Positions 11,301-23,861 are shown, counted from the first letter of the stretch. The stretch is 64,000 bases of DNA from Piper betle (GCA_033002965.1 JAURVB010009637.1:1-64000), one strand, 5' to 3'. Notes: generated by a model from the sequence alone, not told the origin. Program-made: numbers and translations.

Positions 11301-11797
11301 CACTATTGCTGGAAGCAATACTGCCATCTCCACTGATTTTTATTGCAAGGAACACTGCAGGGAGCCCAAGATTTTTGACCTTGTCCCACAACTGAGGGAC
11401 CGTGATCACAAGCTCGGCTTTAGAATCATCAACCTGCTTTTTGATTTCAGCAGTTGTATATAGATGATTCACAGTGGTGGCAACTGCCCCAAGGGCTACA
11501 ATAGGCAGGAAACAAACAGGGAAGTAAAATGGAATTAGGAGAAAATATTAGCACCACATCCCCTTTCTTGACGCCCAATTTGGACAATCCATGGGAGACC
11601 TTTTGAGCCAAGGGTTTGAACTGGGCAAAGTTCAAGGAGTCCCCAGAAACAGCATCTGCTAGAGCAAGACGATCTGGGTAAGCATCAGAATTCTGAAACA
11701 GAAAAGAGACCAAAGACAGGTTTGGATCCTTGGGGAAGACAATAGGTGGTCGAAGTGACCTGTAAATCCCATCCTTCCCATAACCAAATCTCTCCAT
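8391..11797 (-). pseudogene. 4CL-like (At4CLL7-type) CoA ligase, copy B, six exons, broken
   Basis: All six exons are recognisable on the minus strand: exon 1 from 11797 to 10785 (MERFGYGKDG ... [11 protein letters not shown]), exon 2 near 10666-10484 (GYGLTETCAIVS), exon 3 near 10151-10007 ([11 protein letters not shown]), exon 4 9767-9700 (VAQAELEALL), exon 5 near 9232-9128 ([16 protein letters not shown]), exon 6 8502-8391 (KILRRELIEK ... SKM stop). GT/AG borders remain. C-terminal SKM is a PTS1-like peroxisome signal. Lesions relative to copies A and C: an extra base near 11528, single-base losses near 11252 and 11210, shifts in exons 2 and 3, an extra base in exon 5 shared with copy C, and a 2-base loss in exon 6. 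Even allowing for a few miscalls it looks dead. Confidence 0.85.
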
Positions 11798-12324
11798 TGC
11801 AATCAAACAAAGAATCCCAAACAGAACACCAAGATACTAAGTAGATTTGTGTTGGATTCAACAAACAAGACACAACCAAACAAACTCACAACCTTCTCTG
11901 ATAAAAAAGGTCCGGCCACATGTGGCCAGATCCGGTTGAGGCCAGTTGGACCTAGCCGTCCCCAGCACTAGATCCGACCGGCTGGCCACGACCACATCTG
12001 GCTGCACAGCCACTTGAGGACGCGTAACCGGATTCGGCGATGGGCAGCTTAACTTGGCCATAAGCCGGCTAGATCCGGTGGGTGCACGCTCGGCTTGGCG
12101 ACTATCTTATCCTCTTATCTTTTTCTGAATCTTTATTATTTTATTTAGTTGGAGACATAAAAAAATATCACAAATGTCATCAACCTTTTAATTAATTAAT
12201 TAATTGCCCATTTGGTCATTAGGGTTTTGAGCTTATGCATGCGTTTATTATACTTCATTCAAAGTCAGCCAATCAAATTCAAACGTAAATATATCAAGAG
12301 TTAATTAGACTTAAAATTTGGGTG
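11798..12324. other. 5' flank of ligase copy B
   Basis: 11798-11870 is similar to the leader of copy C. 11910-12080 is moderately GC-rich, with short repeats of TCCGGNNNG type. No gene or known repeat recognised. Confidence 0.4.
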
Positions 12325-12482
12325 TTTATTATTAGAAAAAAATTTACAGACGCCTGCTGGAGACTCCCATGGAGACGCTAACAGGCCTGACCATTGATGA
12401 TGGGGATCATCAACGGTCAGGCCTCCTAACGTCTCCATGGTCGTCTGCAACAGGCGTATGTAAGTCCTTCTCTTATTATAGT
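12325..12482. repeat. Long imperfect fold-back (hairpin)
   Basis: Arms 12350-12402 and 12406-12457 are inverted complements, matching at 44 of 52 positions with a loop of only a few bases. Weaker pairing continues outward to about 12325 and 12482. It could be a MITE or a young inverted-repeat small-RNA precursor. No target-site duplication could be fixed. Confidence 0.75.
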
Positions 12483-12847
12483 TAAGAAAGCTTTTAGCCA
12501 TGCTTAAACTAATTGTGCCTCAAATGCTCCCATATAAATAGGTATCAAGATTTTACTAAGTGGGTTTTTTCACTATACCAAAATACCTGCTTAGTAAACT
12601 TGTTTAATTAGGCACATTCAGGGCGCAGCTAATTCGGACATGGCTAAACAGCTTTTATATATCTGATCTTCATAAAATACTAGTAAGCATGGATCGCCTA
12701 AATAATTTAGGGTCTTGAACTGATCTTCTTGATGGGTTTAGGGATGCGTCCCACAGTAATTTAATATTATATAAATAAGCATATTTTTTAGAAAGTAATT
12801 AAAATGTTTTACAAAAAATATAATATGATAGACTTTTTTTCTTTCAA

Positions 12848-12852
<5 letters not shown>

Positions 12853-12889
<37 letters not shown>
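12853..12889. repeat. (TA)n microsatellite, left flank of X1
   Basis: Uninterrupted TA run ending exactly where the Mutator-like element X1 starts. A second TA tract lies at the other end of X1. Confidence 0.95.
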
Positions 12890-12891
<2 letters not shown>

Positions 12892-13299
12892 AGAAAGGGT
12901 GGCTGTGCTTCACTTTTGTCCTAGCCTGGAAAATAAACTCCACAACACCCCCCTTACCACCCCCTGCGTCCGGTAGCCCTCGTCCTGCCCCCTGTCGCAT
13001 GCCGCGTCCGACCGCCCCTCGTCCCGCCCCCGCCACGTGCTAGCCAGCCCTTGTCCTCCCTTGTCACAGGCTGCGCCGCTCATCCCCCCCATAGCCGAGC
13101 CCCAGCCGGCTCCTACCACCGCCCCCCCCTCCCCCTTTTTGCCACGCGGAAAACCCCCGGTTTTGGCTCACCACCTTGGGAAGAGTCAGGAAGGTGGTCA
13201 CTGGAGGTTGTCGCTGTGGTTGGTGGCTGGCGGTGATGGGGTGGCGCGGCGAAATAGGGGAGAATAGAGTGGTGGCACAGAGAAGGAACTGGGGAGGGG

Positions 13300-14235
13300 T
13301 AGTTTCGTAATAAAAACTTTACTCGCTCTCGACTCGAGTCAATATTACGAAATATATAAAAAATAAATAAAAATTACAATAAAATACCATAAAATAAAAT
13401 AATCGAGTTCTAATAGATTATTTTATTTTATGATATTTTAATCTATTTTTTCATATTTTTTGAGATGTATTTCGTAATATTGACACAAGTGGGGAAGGAA
13501 ATGGGCATGGGTAATTTTGTAATAAAAACTTGATTCGGTCCCGATCAAGTCAATATTATGAAATAGATCTTAAAAAATATCAAAAAAATACAGGAAAATA
13601 CCATAAAATAAAACAATCAAATTCTAATGGATTATTTTATTTATGGTATTTTACTTTAATTTTTTTCATATTTTTCGAGATAAATATCGTAATATTGAAT
13701 CGAGTCAGGACTGAGTCATGTTTTTATTCCAAAATTGCCAGGTGACTACGGTGGTGATATTGGGGAGAAAAAATGGTTGGTGAAGAAAAATAAAACAATA
13801 GCAATTTTGTAATAAAAACTTGACTGACTCCTGCCTCGAATAAATATTACGTAATACATCTCAAAAAATATGAAAAAATAGAGTAAAATACCATAAAATA
13901 AAATAATCCATTAGGATTTGATTGTTTTATTTTATGATATTTTCCTGTATTTTTTAATATTTTTTGGGATCTATTTCGTAATATTGATTCAAGTCTAAAC
14001 CAGGTCAAGTTTTTATTACAAAACTACCTACCCATTTTCTTCCCCACTCGTGTCAATATTACAAAATACATCTCAAAAAATATGAAAAAATAAATTAAAA
14101 TACCATAAAATAAAATAATCCATTAGAACTCGATTATTTTATTTTATGGTATTTTATTATATTTTTTGGGATATATTTCATAATATTGACTCGAATCGGG
14201 AGCGAGTAAAGTTTTTATTACGAAACTACCCCTGC
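13300..14235. repeat. Array of four AT-rich palindromes in X1
   Basis: Four units of about 180-230 bp, each a long imperfect palindrome bounded by TAATAAAAACTTGACTCG-type sequence and its complement, with a short asymmetric centre (near 13402, 13617, 13903, 14118). By their centres the first two units point one way and the last two the other. The same family occurs in X2 and X3. No coding capacity. Confidence 0.88.
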
Positions 14236-14611
14236 CCATTTCCTTGTCCGCGCCACAACTTTGTTCTCCCCTCTTTTGCCGCGCCACCCCACCGCCGTCG
14301 ACCTCGCTGCCGGTCACCCGCTACCAGCAGGCGACTCTGCTGACTCGCCAGTGCCTCCCTTTCTTCCCTCTCTCCCTACCGTTTTCCTTCGCGGCCACCC
14401 ATCGGCCGCCCGCTGCCAGCGGGCGCTACGGGCAGGCAAGGTGGGCGGGCGAGAGCGAAGGGGACGCGCGGGGGAAGAAGGGCGGGGCGGCCGGCCGGGG
14501 GAAGAGCCGCTAGAATTAGGGGTGGGAGAGGGGGGTGTGATAGGAAATTAATTTCTAGCTGTTGAATTGAATCCAACGGCTAGAAAGATGTAGCACAACC
14601 AAGATGGCTGT

Positions 14612-17608
14612 TGTAAAACCCACGATTCGAGTTAGGGTTTTATATTCAGAACCGGTTGGGTCGACCGTTATTTTTTCGAGTTGAGTCAGTTTCAGGACAC
14701 GTGTACCGAGCCGACGTCGGTCGCGTGTATGAGCTATGAGGGTCATGCGTACCCAAGTATATGATGATAACGTCAGGAACACAGCAGAACAGAATGAGTT
14801 ATCAGAATATATGAGAGTATGCCAGTGATTTTTTTTATTTTTTTATTTTTATATATAGTAGATCGTAGAATTAGTTTTAGGACGTTTACCGCGTTAGGAC
14901 GCGTTACGGGCATTTTGGGTGGGTTGATAGTTCTAGAGCATATCATTATGATTTTTTTTGATGTTGTTTGATTTTATGGGATTTTTCCCGATTTTTATGA
15001 ATTTTTTTAGGATTTAATACGACCTAGTTATTATACTTGACTCGAGCCGGAGACGAGTCAAGTCTTAATTACAAGTTTGCCACCCAACCTTTCTTCTCCA
15101 CGACGACATTTTCTCCCCACGCCCAAACCCCGACGCCGCCACTGTGCAGCGTCGCCGCCGCCGCTGTCGGCACCGCCCGGCCGCCGATCGTCGCCGCCCA
15201 GCTCCGCCACGGCGTCGCCGTGCCGCCCCGACCAGCCTCGGCCGCTGCCAGGCTGCCGCAACGTCGGAATCGGCTCGCCTAGCGCCGCGGCTACATTTCG
15301 GTCGCGTCGCCGATTCCGCCGCCGGCGAGCATCGCCACCACGATCAGGTGGTCGCCTCAGCACCCTCGACCACCTAGTGACGCTTCCTGACCGGAGCGGA
15401 GGCCGTCGCCGCCGTGGCCGGCGGGATCTAGCAACCACCACGGCCGGCCTCTGTTTTGCCGTTTTCCGGCGAGCCACCGCCTCCATTGGCCACGCTGAGG
15501 TCATAGATGAGTCGGGGCCGCCGAGCCGGTTCCGAGGGTACCCAACACGACCCCTTTCCGACCAGTAGACGCTGCCGGCGATTGTCGCCGGAAAACCACC
15601 GGAAGTCGCCGGAAAACCGCCGGAAAAATCGGAATTTCTGGGATTCGCCGGAATCCACCGGATCTTCCGCGGGGCTCACCCAGTGGAGCCCGATCGAACG
15701 TCGGACGCCGAGGAGCGCCGAATTCGAGCTCCGAGACGCGCGACAGAACCCTAGCCGTCGCCGATTGCCGACGACGTGAGGTATAATTACCTCCGATTGA
15801 GTTATTTAAAATTAAATATGATTGTTAGCATAGCATGCTAGAATTAACTAGTTGTCATGATGAATGTTAGCACAGTATGCTAGATTTGATTAACCGTCAT
15901 GAGTAATGCCTAATTATGAGTAAAGGGATGATTGTATGATTTGGGTAATTGCGAATGAACAGTAAGTGATCTAATGAGGTAGATCAAGTCTCAGCATGAT
16001 AAGTGATCACGAGATAACTTAGAAAAACACAGTAAAATTGGTATGAATAGAACGAGTTAGGATTATTTACTTTTATGATTATTTGATTGGTCATTGTGAT
16101 GGATGATGATGGTATTGTGATTGTGATGTTATTGAGTTTGATGCATCATTTAGTTAGCGGGCGTTAGTATTTAGTTTTGATGTGTAGGTACGAAGTAGGA
16201 GCTCGCCGCCTAGGCGCGATGACACGCTTGGAGCTTCTACCAGGTCCGTTTAGGACTCGTCTTGTTTTACGCTTTTCTATTGTATGTTTATGTTATTATT
16301 TGCAGGACGGGTTAAGTGGTGTTTTATTGGATCCCACTTAACTCGGGTCATTTAACCGAATATTTTCCGGATTAATAACCCCTCGAGGATGAGATCCCTC
16401 GAGGATGATTTCGAAAACAAGATCCACCACAAGTTGCCTTCGGGCCTATTATATAAATCCCTTCCCAGGCCTATATATATAGTTTTATCGAGGTTTCAGT
16501 GAGACGAGAGATGGAGAAACCGACTGCACGTACCATGCAGAGGATGCCGTGACAGTCAAAGCGGGCTCTGGATTAGTGCCAGCGGACTGTTCCATTCCCG
16601 AGGGATCCTGACAACTCCGCGTTTGAGTTCCTCACACCCGGAGAACGTGGAGGTTTACGGGTACTGTTTAGTACAGCGCATGTCCGGACTTGTGGTTCAA
16701 AGGGTACTAAAGGCGACTGCCTGAGAGTACTCGGCCTTCGTGCTCAAGGCCAGGAGAAATATGGAGGTAAGGAGAGGGCTTAGGATAAAGTTTCACGAGA
16801 AGTACTGAAAAAGAAGTGCTGAGAGTAGCACAGTACCAGCAGCAGAGCAGTAAGTTCGGGATGCTACCGGGTCTGCAGCCCAGTGGTTCCTCAGTAGTGC
16901 CCTTCAGAGTGTTCACGTGGAGTATATGATGATTTCGTTCATATGAGAGTTTGCTCTCATAGCCAGCTTGTTATAGTTATTTTATTTTCCGGACCAGTAA
17001 CGCTTGTTACTGACGTTTTTCTTATATATATGTAGGTGATAAGCACGAGATGGATGGCCGGCCAGGACGGAGGAGCAATAAGGTCTTCTGCACACACACA
17101 TCGGGTGATTGAATGTTTAATGTTTTGTTTATGATGTTATTTTATAAACATGCTATGAGTAAATGTTTGAGGCTTGACAATGAGATGAAATGAAATGATC
17201 AGAGTAGCGCAGCAAAAGTGTGATGGGTTGAAACCCAAGCTTCAGAATGAGTGTATAGTAAATTAGATTCTGCGTGAATGAAATTGTTTGATACTTGGTT
17301 ATATATATTTTTATATGTATATTTGACAGGGTGGCCCCTAATTGCATTTTTAGGGGAAATTCTGTCCGTCATATTTCAAAACTTTTATTAATTTTTATCG
17401 GGATGGTTTTGGTGTGTACTCTGACTTGCATGTCATTCATGTAGTACCATGTTAGGTTTGTGTATTCATCCATGCATTGCGAGTTGTATCTTCATCTTAA
17501 GACGCCGAGATTGGATCCGCATGAGTTAGGTTCGGGTTAGCCGACTTAACCGGGGCCTGTAACATGCCGGTTCGGTTCACGAGTGTGGACCGGATTTGGG
17601 GTGTTACA
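14612..17608. mobile_element. Solo LTR (about 3.0 kb) of a gypsy-type element, nested in X1
   Basis: Begins TGTAAAACCC and ends GGGTGTTACA, the usual plant gypsy LTR termini, and is flanked by the 5-bp direct repeat GCTGT (14607-14611 and 17609-17613). No primer-binding site, gag or pol is present, so it looks like one LTR left after LTR-LTR recombination. Interior: AT-run and GACTCGAG-type segment (14820-15060), GC-rich leader-like block (15070-15780), AT-rich 3' part. Open frames in the GC block are judged non-genic. A related decayed sequence lies at 25890-28050. Confidence 0.8.
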
Positions 17609-17641
17609 GCTGTGCTGCATCATAGCTTCCCCCCCCCCCTC

Positions 17642-17650
17642 ATATATATA

Positions 17651-17697
<47 letters not shown>
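17642..17697. repeat. (TA)n microsatellite, right flank of X1
   Basis: TA run with one TGTACA interruption, directly outside the right end of X1. Confidence 0.95.
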
Positions 17698-17700
<3 letters not shown>

Positions 17701-20700
17701 AGACTTGCATATAATGCAATACGTTTAGAAGTAGGTCACGTGGGCGTTGATATTTGTTAAGTGTTTAAAATATACAATATTTACCCAGGTTTTTTTATAT
17801 AATTTTGTACTTTCCGGGTATAAATATTACTAATTAGGTGATATTTTTCGTTATATTCTAGTTAATTAATATTTTATGAGATATGCTTAATTTTGATGTT
17901 TTAATGCAGATAAAGATGAAACAAATTAAGCTTAAGATTTGTTGGTTAGAGCATTGGACCCCACCCATTGATGGCTACAATTTTGACGATGACAAAGCTC
18001 CATGTGGATGGCTATACATAACTTTGGCACCGTTGTCGGGGAATTGGAAACTTCATCGGACATCATAATCAATTAGTCCACATCGAATTTTGGAATCCAT
18101 CTTCGAATTCTTGTATCTCTTGGCCATCTTCTCTTCTATATAAATAGGTGGTCATTTGTTGTTGATCATATCTTATCTCTTGGCTTCGGAGTTTAGTAAT
18201 AGAAGTAGTTCTAGTTTTTATAATCCTTTTCTTTTCGTAATAAAAATTAGTTTCTTTTTTATATTATTTTCTATTTTTATTATGGAGTAGTCTTATATTT
18301 CGTTCTAGAGAAGAATGGAACGTAACATGATTTAATTGAATTTATTTCAAGCTTTTACTCTTTTATTCAATCGGATTGTTTAAATTATCGTATTCTAAAT
18401 GCTAAGAATAGATTGATCGCCTATATCTTAGATCATGAGGTTTAATTAGATTTCGGGAGAAATTAATTAGATTAGTCATTGATAATTCATCATACGACGA
18501 GTCTTTTGACTTGTTTGTCGTTGTGGTCGGGAGATACACAACACCGTATGCGATTGTAAGGCAATTCTTAATGCATTATTTTTGTGATTAATTAATTATC
18601 ACCGGGAGGTAGAAATTGAGGCAAAATAATAGAAGCATGAAGGAGCGGGAGCCACCATGTCATCTAATTATCCTAGATCGATAATCTGAGGGAATAAAAG
18701 ATAAGAGTAAGATATGATGAAGATTAAATTCATGTTAAGGGAAATTCGACTCTAGAATGAGTTTTATCATTTTAACTTCGCTTTAATTTAAAGATATTAC
18801 TTAGATTTAGTTAAGTCGGTTGTTTTTGTTTTTCTCTTAATATTATTTTCTTTAATTAATTTAAGGAAATTCATCTCTCTATGAGAACGATACTCGAATT
18901 TATCATTATATTACTTGTTTCGACCATGTATACTTGCATATTATTGAAAATATTCTAACAATATTGAAATTTCGAATTTGGCTTGTTGGAGCTATACATT
19001 TTTGTATGGACTTCATGATAAACATGGATGAGCAACCACGTTCCAAAAAAAATATCGATAGGCAAGATGTCATGCTATACATGACTTATACTACATATAA
19101 ATTTTAATTTTATTCGTAACCTCTCGTTGCATAAGTAGATAGACTACTATAATTTTATCATCCTAAATATAGACTCTGATTGACTATAAACATAGATCAT
19201 AATTGAATGAGAAGATAAATTATAATAATTTTATTTTTTATTGTATTTTTTAAAAGGTAAGCAAATTGAATCTTGTTAGTATAGAGTTATAAATTGAGGT
19301 TAACCGGGTTCAACCTTGTGACCTTCCGTGGTAGGAGGTATTTTTGTTATTATTTTTTTATAGGAAGTTAAAAATTGAGGTTAGTTAGATGTGCACTCGT
19401 AACCCTTTACAGTGGGAGGTATTTTTATTATTTTTATTGTATTTGGTTGGTTAAATCTTTTGCTTTCAATCACACGCTAGTATTGAGTTCTCTTTTTATT
19501 AATAAAGAGTAGATATTTAAATCTCTCGGTGGCATGTTGGAAAATAATTTTGCCCTTTCTCATAAACAACTTTATCAACTAAATTACATTAAAATAATCG
19601 AGTTTTTTCTTTCACATTGTATTTCAAACTTTCTCACATGTGGTTAATTTTAGAGTTTTTTATTTGACTACGTAATTTAGTAATAAGAATTTTTTATACT
19701 CATGAACTTATGAACATGTTGAACTAGTTGTTCTTAAATTTTATAATACATATAGTCCTTTCTTTCTCCAAACCAAATAGTATGCATAAAAAAATGGAAC
19801 CGTAGGCTGAGTCGAGTTAAGAAGAGAGATGTGATTACATCATTGATAAGAAGAGATAAAAATAAAACATCGTTTAACATAGATTTATAAATTGACATAT
19901 TGCTTAAAACTAATATTATATGTTTACATGTAGCAAACAATAAATAAAATAAAAGCCAGGCAATATTGCACGGGATTTGATAAATATCCAAATAATAAAT
20001 AAAAATCTAAAATAATTAATTGACAATACTTAAGAATAAGTAAGTATAAAAGAAAAGCTTAAATAAAACCTTAAATGATGAATAACTATAGTACATATAT
20101 AAGGGGCAAGTATTGCACATACAATGCTATAAAAACAATATTGCTGGAAACATAAATTCACATATTTATACCTAAAAAAGCCATTATATAAAGATATTGC
20201 AATATGTTTTTTGCCAAAATGTGAAATTTTAACCAACTTTTCACAAAGTCAAGTAGAGACTATCCACCAAGGAAGTGTATGGCAATATATAACAACATAA
20301 GGGAAGAGAATATACAAAATAGAATAAAAACTAATATGTGCTATGTTATACAATAATAGAATAAAGAATCACATACCACTTTCTTATCAATAGATAAGAA
20401 CAGCACCCGATAAAAGTGCACATATATAGCTTCTAGTGAAGATGTCACATATACGCGGCTTATGTTAGAGATAGATTCAAATTTTATATTATGACTCTCG
20501 TTAACTAAAATGAGTATAACGATCTTATACTTAAAGATATACTTTGATATTAAAGATGTACACTATTTGAATGCGGGAATATTATATTATAATGATTTGA
20601 TTTATTATATATATATATATATATTGATGAGTTGAATCTTGTACTAATTTAATAAATGCAAATGTAAATGCAAATGCCAATTATATTGTTTTTTTAATAG

Positions 20701-20748
20701 ATAAGAAGCATCAACATATATAAATTAGCTATATTTAAATAAAAAATT
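17698..20748. other. AT-rich intergenic DNA with a possible Athila-like remnant
   Basis: At 18024-18045 the plus strand reads TTGGCACCGTTGTCGGGGA, close to the tRNA-Asp-type primer site placed after the LTR in Athila-like elements, and 18100-18900 has retrotransposon-leader-like composition. No pol domain found. 18960-20748 is AT-rich with nothing recognised apart from a short TA run near 20608. Confidence 0.4.
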
Positions 20749-23700
20749 CTACATCTTCGACTTCACTTTCTCAATAAGCTCTCGTCTAAGGATCGTCCCA
20801 CCAGATGCTTGGGTATGCTGCTAACAAATGTTACTTTCCTTAGTCTTTTGAAAGGTGCAACCTACAAAAAACCAATAAAACAACGTAGAGTACTTAAACT
20901 AAGTATGTTAGAATAGTTACATTCTTGATTAATAATCACAATACTTCTCAAAGTGATTTGCGTTCGTACCAGAAAACTATTTTAACGTAGAACCAGAATC
21001 TCGTTAATTCTTAAGTATTGATCTACTTTTTTGTATTCTTTTTCTTGTTTGTTTCTAGAAAATACCAAACCCAATTTTGTACAAACATCAACATAAATTG
21101 ATGTTACTAAGAAATTTCATTTAGCATTTGATCAATTTACTATTACCTTTTCAGCAATAAATTTCTTTAAGTGCTTCTTCATCTAGAGAGCTATTTGGGG
21201 AGCGGATAACATAAGCAACAGGGACTTGACCGGCTTCTGCATCCGGGTATCTGATGTTGTAGAAGTTCAAAGTATGAGCAGAAAAAGAAAATCGGTAATA
21301 TATCATCGTAGCAACTAATTTAAATTATTTAGGAGCCTTTCCTACCAATCATAAAGAAACCAAAAAAATGAATGAACACCTTGGCAGATCAACTCTAAAA
21401 ATGTTCTGATAACAATCAGACTGTTGGTCTTTGTTAGAGTTAGAGCACTGATTGATTGGGCAAATACAGTGAGCTATGATTATATCAAATACCCAGAAAT
21501 GCTGTTCAAATTCTGAGTCTCTCTGCTTAGTTTTAGAGACCAAGTCATGTAAACAGTTGACACAAGAAAAGAAGTTGGAAATGATGTTTAAATATGTCAT
21601 TTGTGCTCAACTAATTTCTGCCATTCCTGCACTTTTCTTTCAATTAAACCGTAGAGAAAAATAACACCAAATATGCTAATTCAATACTAAATGAAAACTA
21701 TTTCAAAGTTATCACAAATTATATGAAATATTTTAAAAGAGCAAAGTCTACTTGCAATTCAATTTGATTACTCTCTCTTTTTGCAAGATAATCAATAAAT
21801 TTAACACTTACGGGATAACAACTGCTTCCAATATCTCAGGATTAGAAAGAAGCAATGCTTCGAGTTCTGCAGGCGCCACCTGAATATTTTACGAATGTGG
21901 AGAAGTCAAGTTATTATCTTAGGACTTGATGTCTTCATATCGATGTAAATTCCCATTCTCAATCTGATAGTATTACTGCCACCATCTTAATATGCTTTTA
22001 GAGTGAGAAACTTGGTGATAGATTCTGCAATAGAATGATATCAATTCTGCACAGGAGATGAGAATGTTCTAGTGTTGAGAAAAAAAATGAAACATTTCTA
22101 GAACTACCTGATAACCTTTACATTTGATCAGCTCTTTAATACGATCAACAATGTAGAGTGTTCCTTCCTGAACAAAATAACCCAGATCCCCCGTATGAAC
22201 CCATCCTTGCTCATCAATGGTCAATTTTGTTGCCTGTGGATTGTTAAATTAACCTGGAACAGTGGATCAACAACATGATCAATTCTTCTCCAAGAATGAC
22301 ACTACAATGAGCTATACAAGTTTCAGAATAGTTGAAAACCAAGCGAGGCAATTATGCTGCTGAGAAGATGAAACTCCACATTCATGATCAAAAAGTTTAC
22401 AAACATTATAATGTAGTAAACATAAAAATGTTACAGATGATGTAAATGGCCATACTTCAGAATTTTTCTTATACAACTATTTACAGCGATCCCAAAAATT
22501 TTAGTTATAATATAAGAACAATAATTTTTATCCAAATCAACTTCACCTTCCATCATATTTGGCCCTCTAGCCCATATTTCTCCCAGTTGATTAGGAGGCA
22601 AAGATTTCATATCTTCTATGTTCACTATCTTAGCTTCAACACCCATAGCAAGTGTTCCTGATGAACCAAATTTCAGAACTTTTGCTGTAGGATTCCCAAA
22701 TGAAATAATCCCACATGACTCCGTCAATCCATAACCCTGCCGAAGCCAAAGTATAGTTCATAAGCTAGTTACTCATGTTTTGAGGCTTGTGAAAGTAACA
22801 AGGCTCAAGAAATCTAGAAAAGAAATTGGTATCAAGTTCCTTAGAAGGGTACCTGAACAATGGAAGTGTGAGGGTAATTCTTTGCAAAATCTTCCATTAC
22901 CTCCTTTCCAAGAGGAGCAGAGCCACAACCTATCATCTTCAAAGATGACAAATCATACTTCTTCCCCCAGTTTTGCTTCACAAGAGCAATTATAACAGGG
23001 GGAACCAGATACAAATAAGTCACCTTATATTTCTCTACAGACTTCAAGACCATTTCAAGATCATATTTCTCCATTGTGATCACAGTATTTCCTCTCTTTA
23101 ACTGAGAATAAAGAACTGTCACAGGCCCAAACACATGAAACATTGGTGAAAAGCAGAGGACCGCATTAGGGCCATCACCATTGAAGTCTTGATCAGCAAT
23201 CAACATGCAGGCAACTGACATAAAGTTTCTATGAGTCAGGATAACTCCCTTGCTAGTGCCAGTGGTACCAGAAGAGTATAGTAGAGGAGCCACATCTGAT
23301 TGTTCAATCAAAACGGGTGGAAATTCGGATACATTTCCACCAAGAGCAACCAAATCAGCGAAGTAGGTGACACCGTTGCTTTCCCTGCTATTTCCACTAA
23401 TTTTGCTTCCAAGAAACACTGCTGAAAGCCCAAGCTATTTGACCTGGTACCACAATTGAGGAACTGTGATCACAAGCTTAGCTTTAGAATCACTAACCTG
23501 CTTTGTGAATTCAGCAGTGGTATATAGAGGATTCACAGTAGTGGCAACTGCCCCAAGAGCTACGGTGGCCAGGAAACAAACAGGGAAGTAAATAGAATTT
23601 GGAGAAAATATTAGAACCACATCTCCTTTCTTTATGCCCAATCTGGATAATCCATGGGAGAACTTTTTAACCAAAGATTTGAACCGGGCAAAGTTTTAAG

Positions 23701-23861
23701 TTCTCCCCCGAAATGGCATCAGCCAAAGCAAGACGATCTGGGTAAGCATCAGAATTCTGGAACAGAAAAGAGACCAAAGACAGATTTGGATCCTTCGGGC
23801 CGACAACAGGTGGCCGGAGTGACCGGTAAATCCCATCCTTCCCATAACCAGATTTCTCCAT
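20749..23861 (-). pseudogene. 4CL-like (At4CLL7-type) CoA ligase, copy C, six exons, best preserved
   Basis: Exons on the minus strand: 1, 23861-22853; 2, 22736-22547; 3, 22253-22108; 4, 21879-21812; 5, 21250-21147; 6, 20861-20749; all with GT/AG borders. The AMP-binding motif YSSGTTGTSKGVILTH, the GYGLTES motif, [32 protein letters not shown] and a C-terminal SKM (PTS1-like) are intact. Lesions: one extra A near 23695 (frame shift), TAG near 23431, TAA at 22249-22251 (start of exon 3), an extra base in exon 5 also seen in copy B, and a 4-base loss in exon 6. The long exon 1 frame from 23419 to 22853 is undamaged. By family an acyl-CoA synthetase acting in peroxisomes; substrate not inferable. 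Probably dead, but several lesions are homopolymer changes. Confidence 0.87.

Larger units (their letters stand above)
12890..17640. mobile_element. Non-autonomous Mutator-like element X1, split by a solo LTR
   Basis: Both ends abut (TA)n tracts. If the solo LTR (14612-17608) is removed, the right end reads GTAGCACAACCAAGATGGCTGTGCTGC and then a C-run. This matches, in reverse complement, the start of X3 (50735-50800) and resembles the start of X2 (38001-38105), including the CCGTTGGAT/ATCCAACGG subterminal palindrome. Interior order: GC-rich block (12920-13310), AT-rich palindrome array (13300-14235), GC-rich block (14235-14540). No transposase domain is seen. The left end is less similar to the right end than expected for a young element. 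Length without the LTR is about 1.75 kb. Confidence 0.6.

Noticed and set aside
15077..15568. Overlapping long open frames on both strands
   Set aside because: GC-rich, Arg/Pro-rich, inside the solo LTR; openness follows from base composition.
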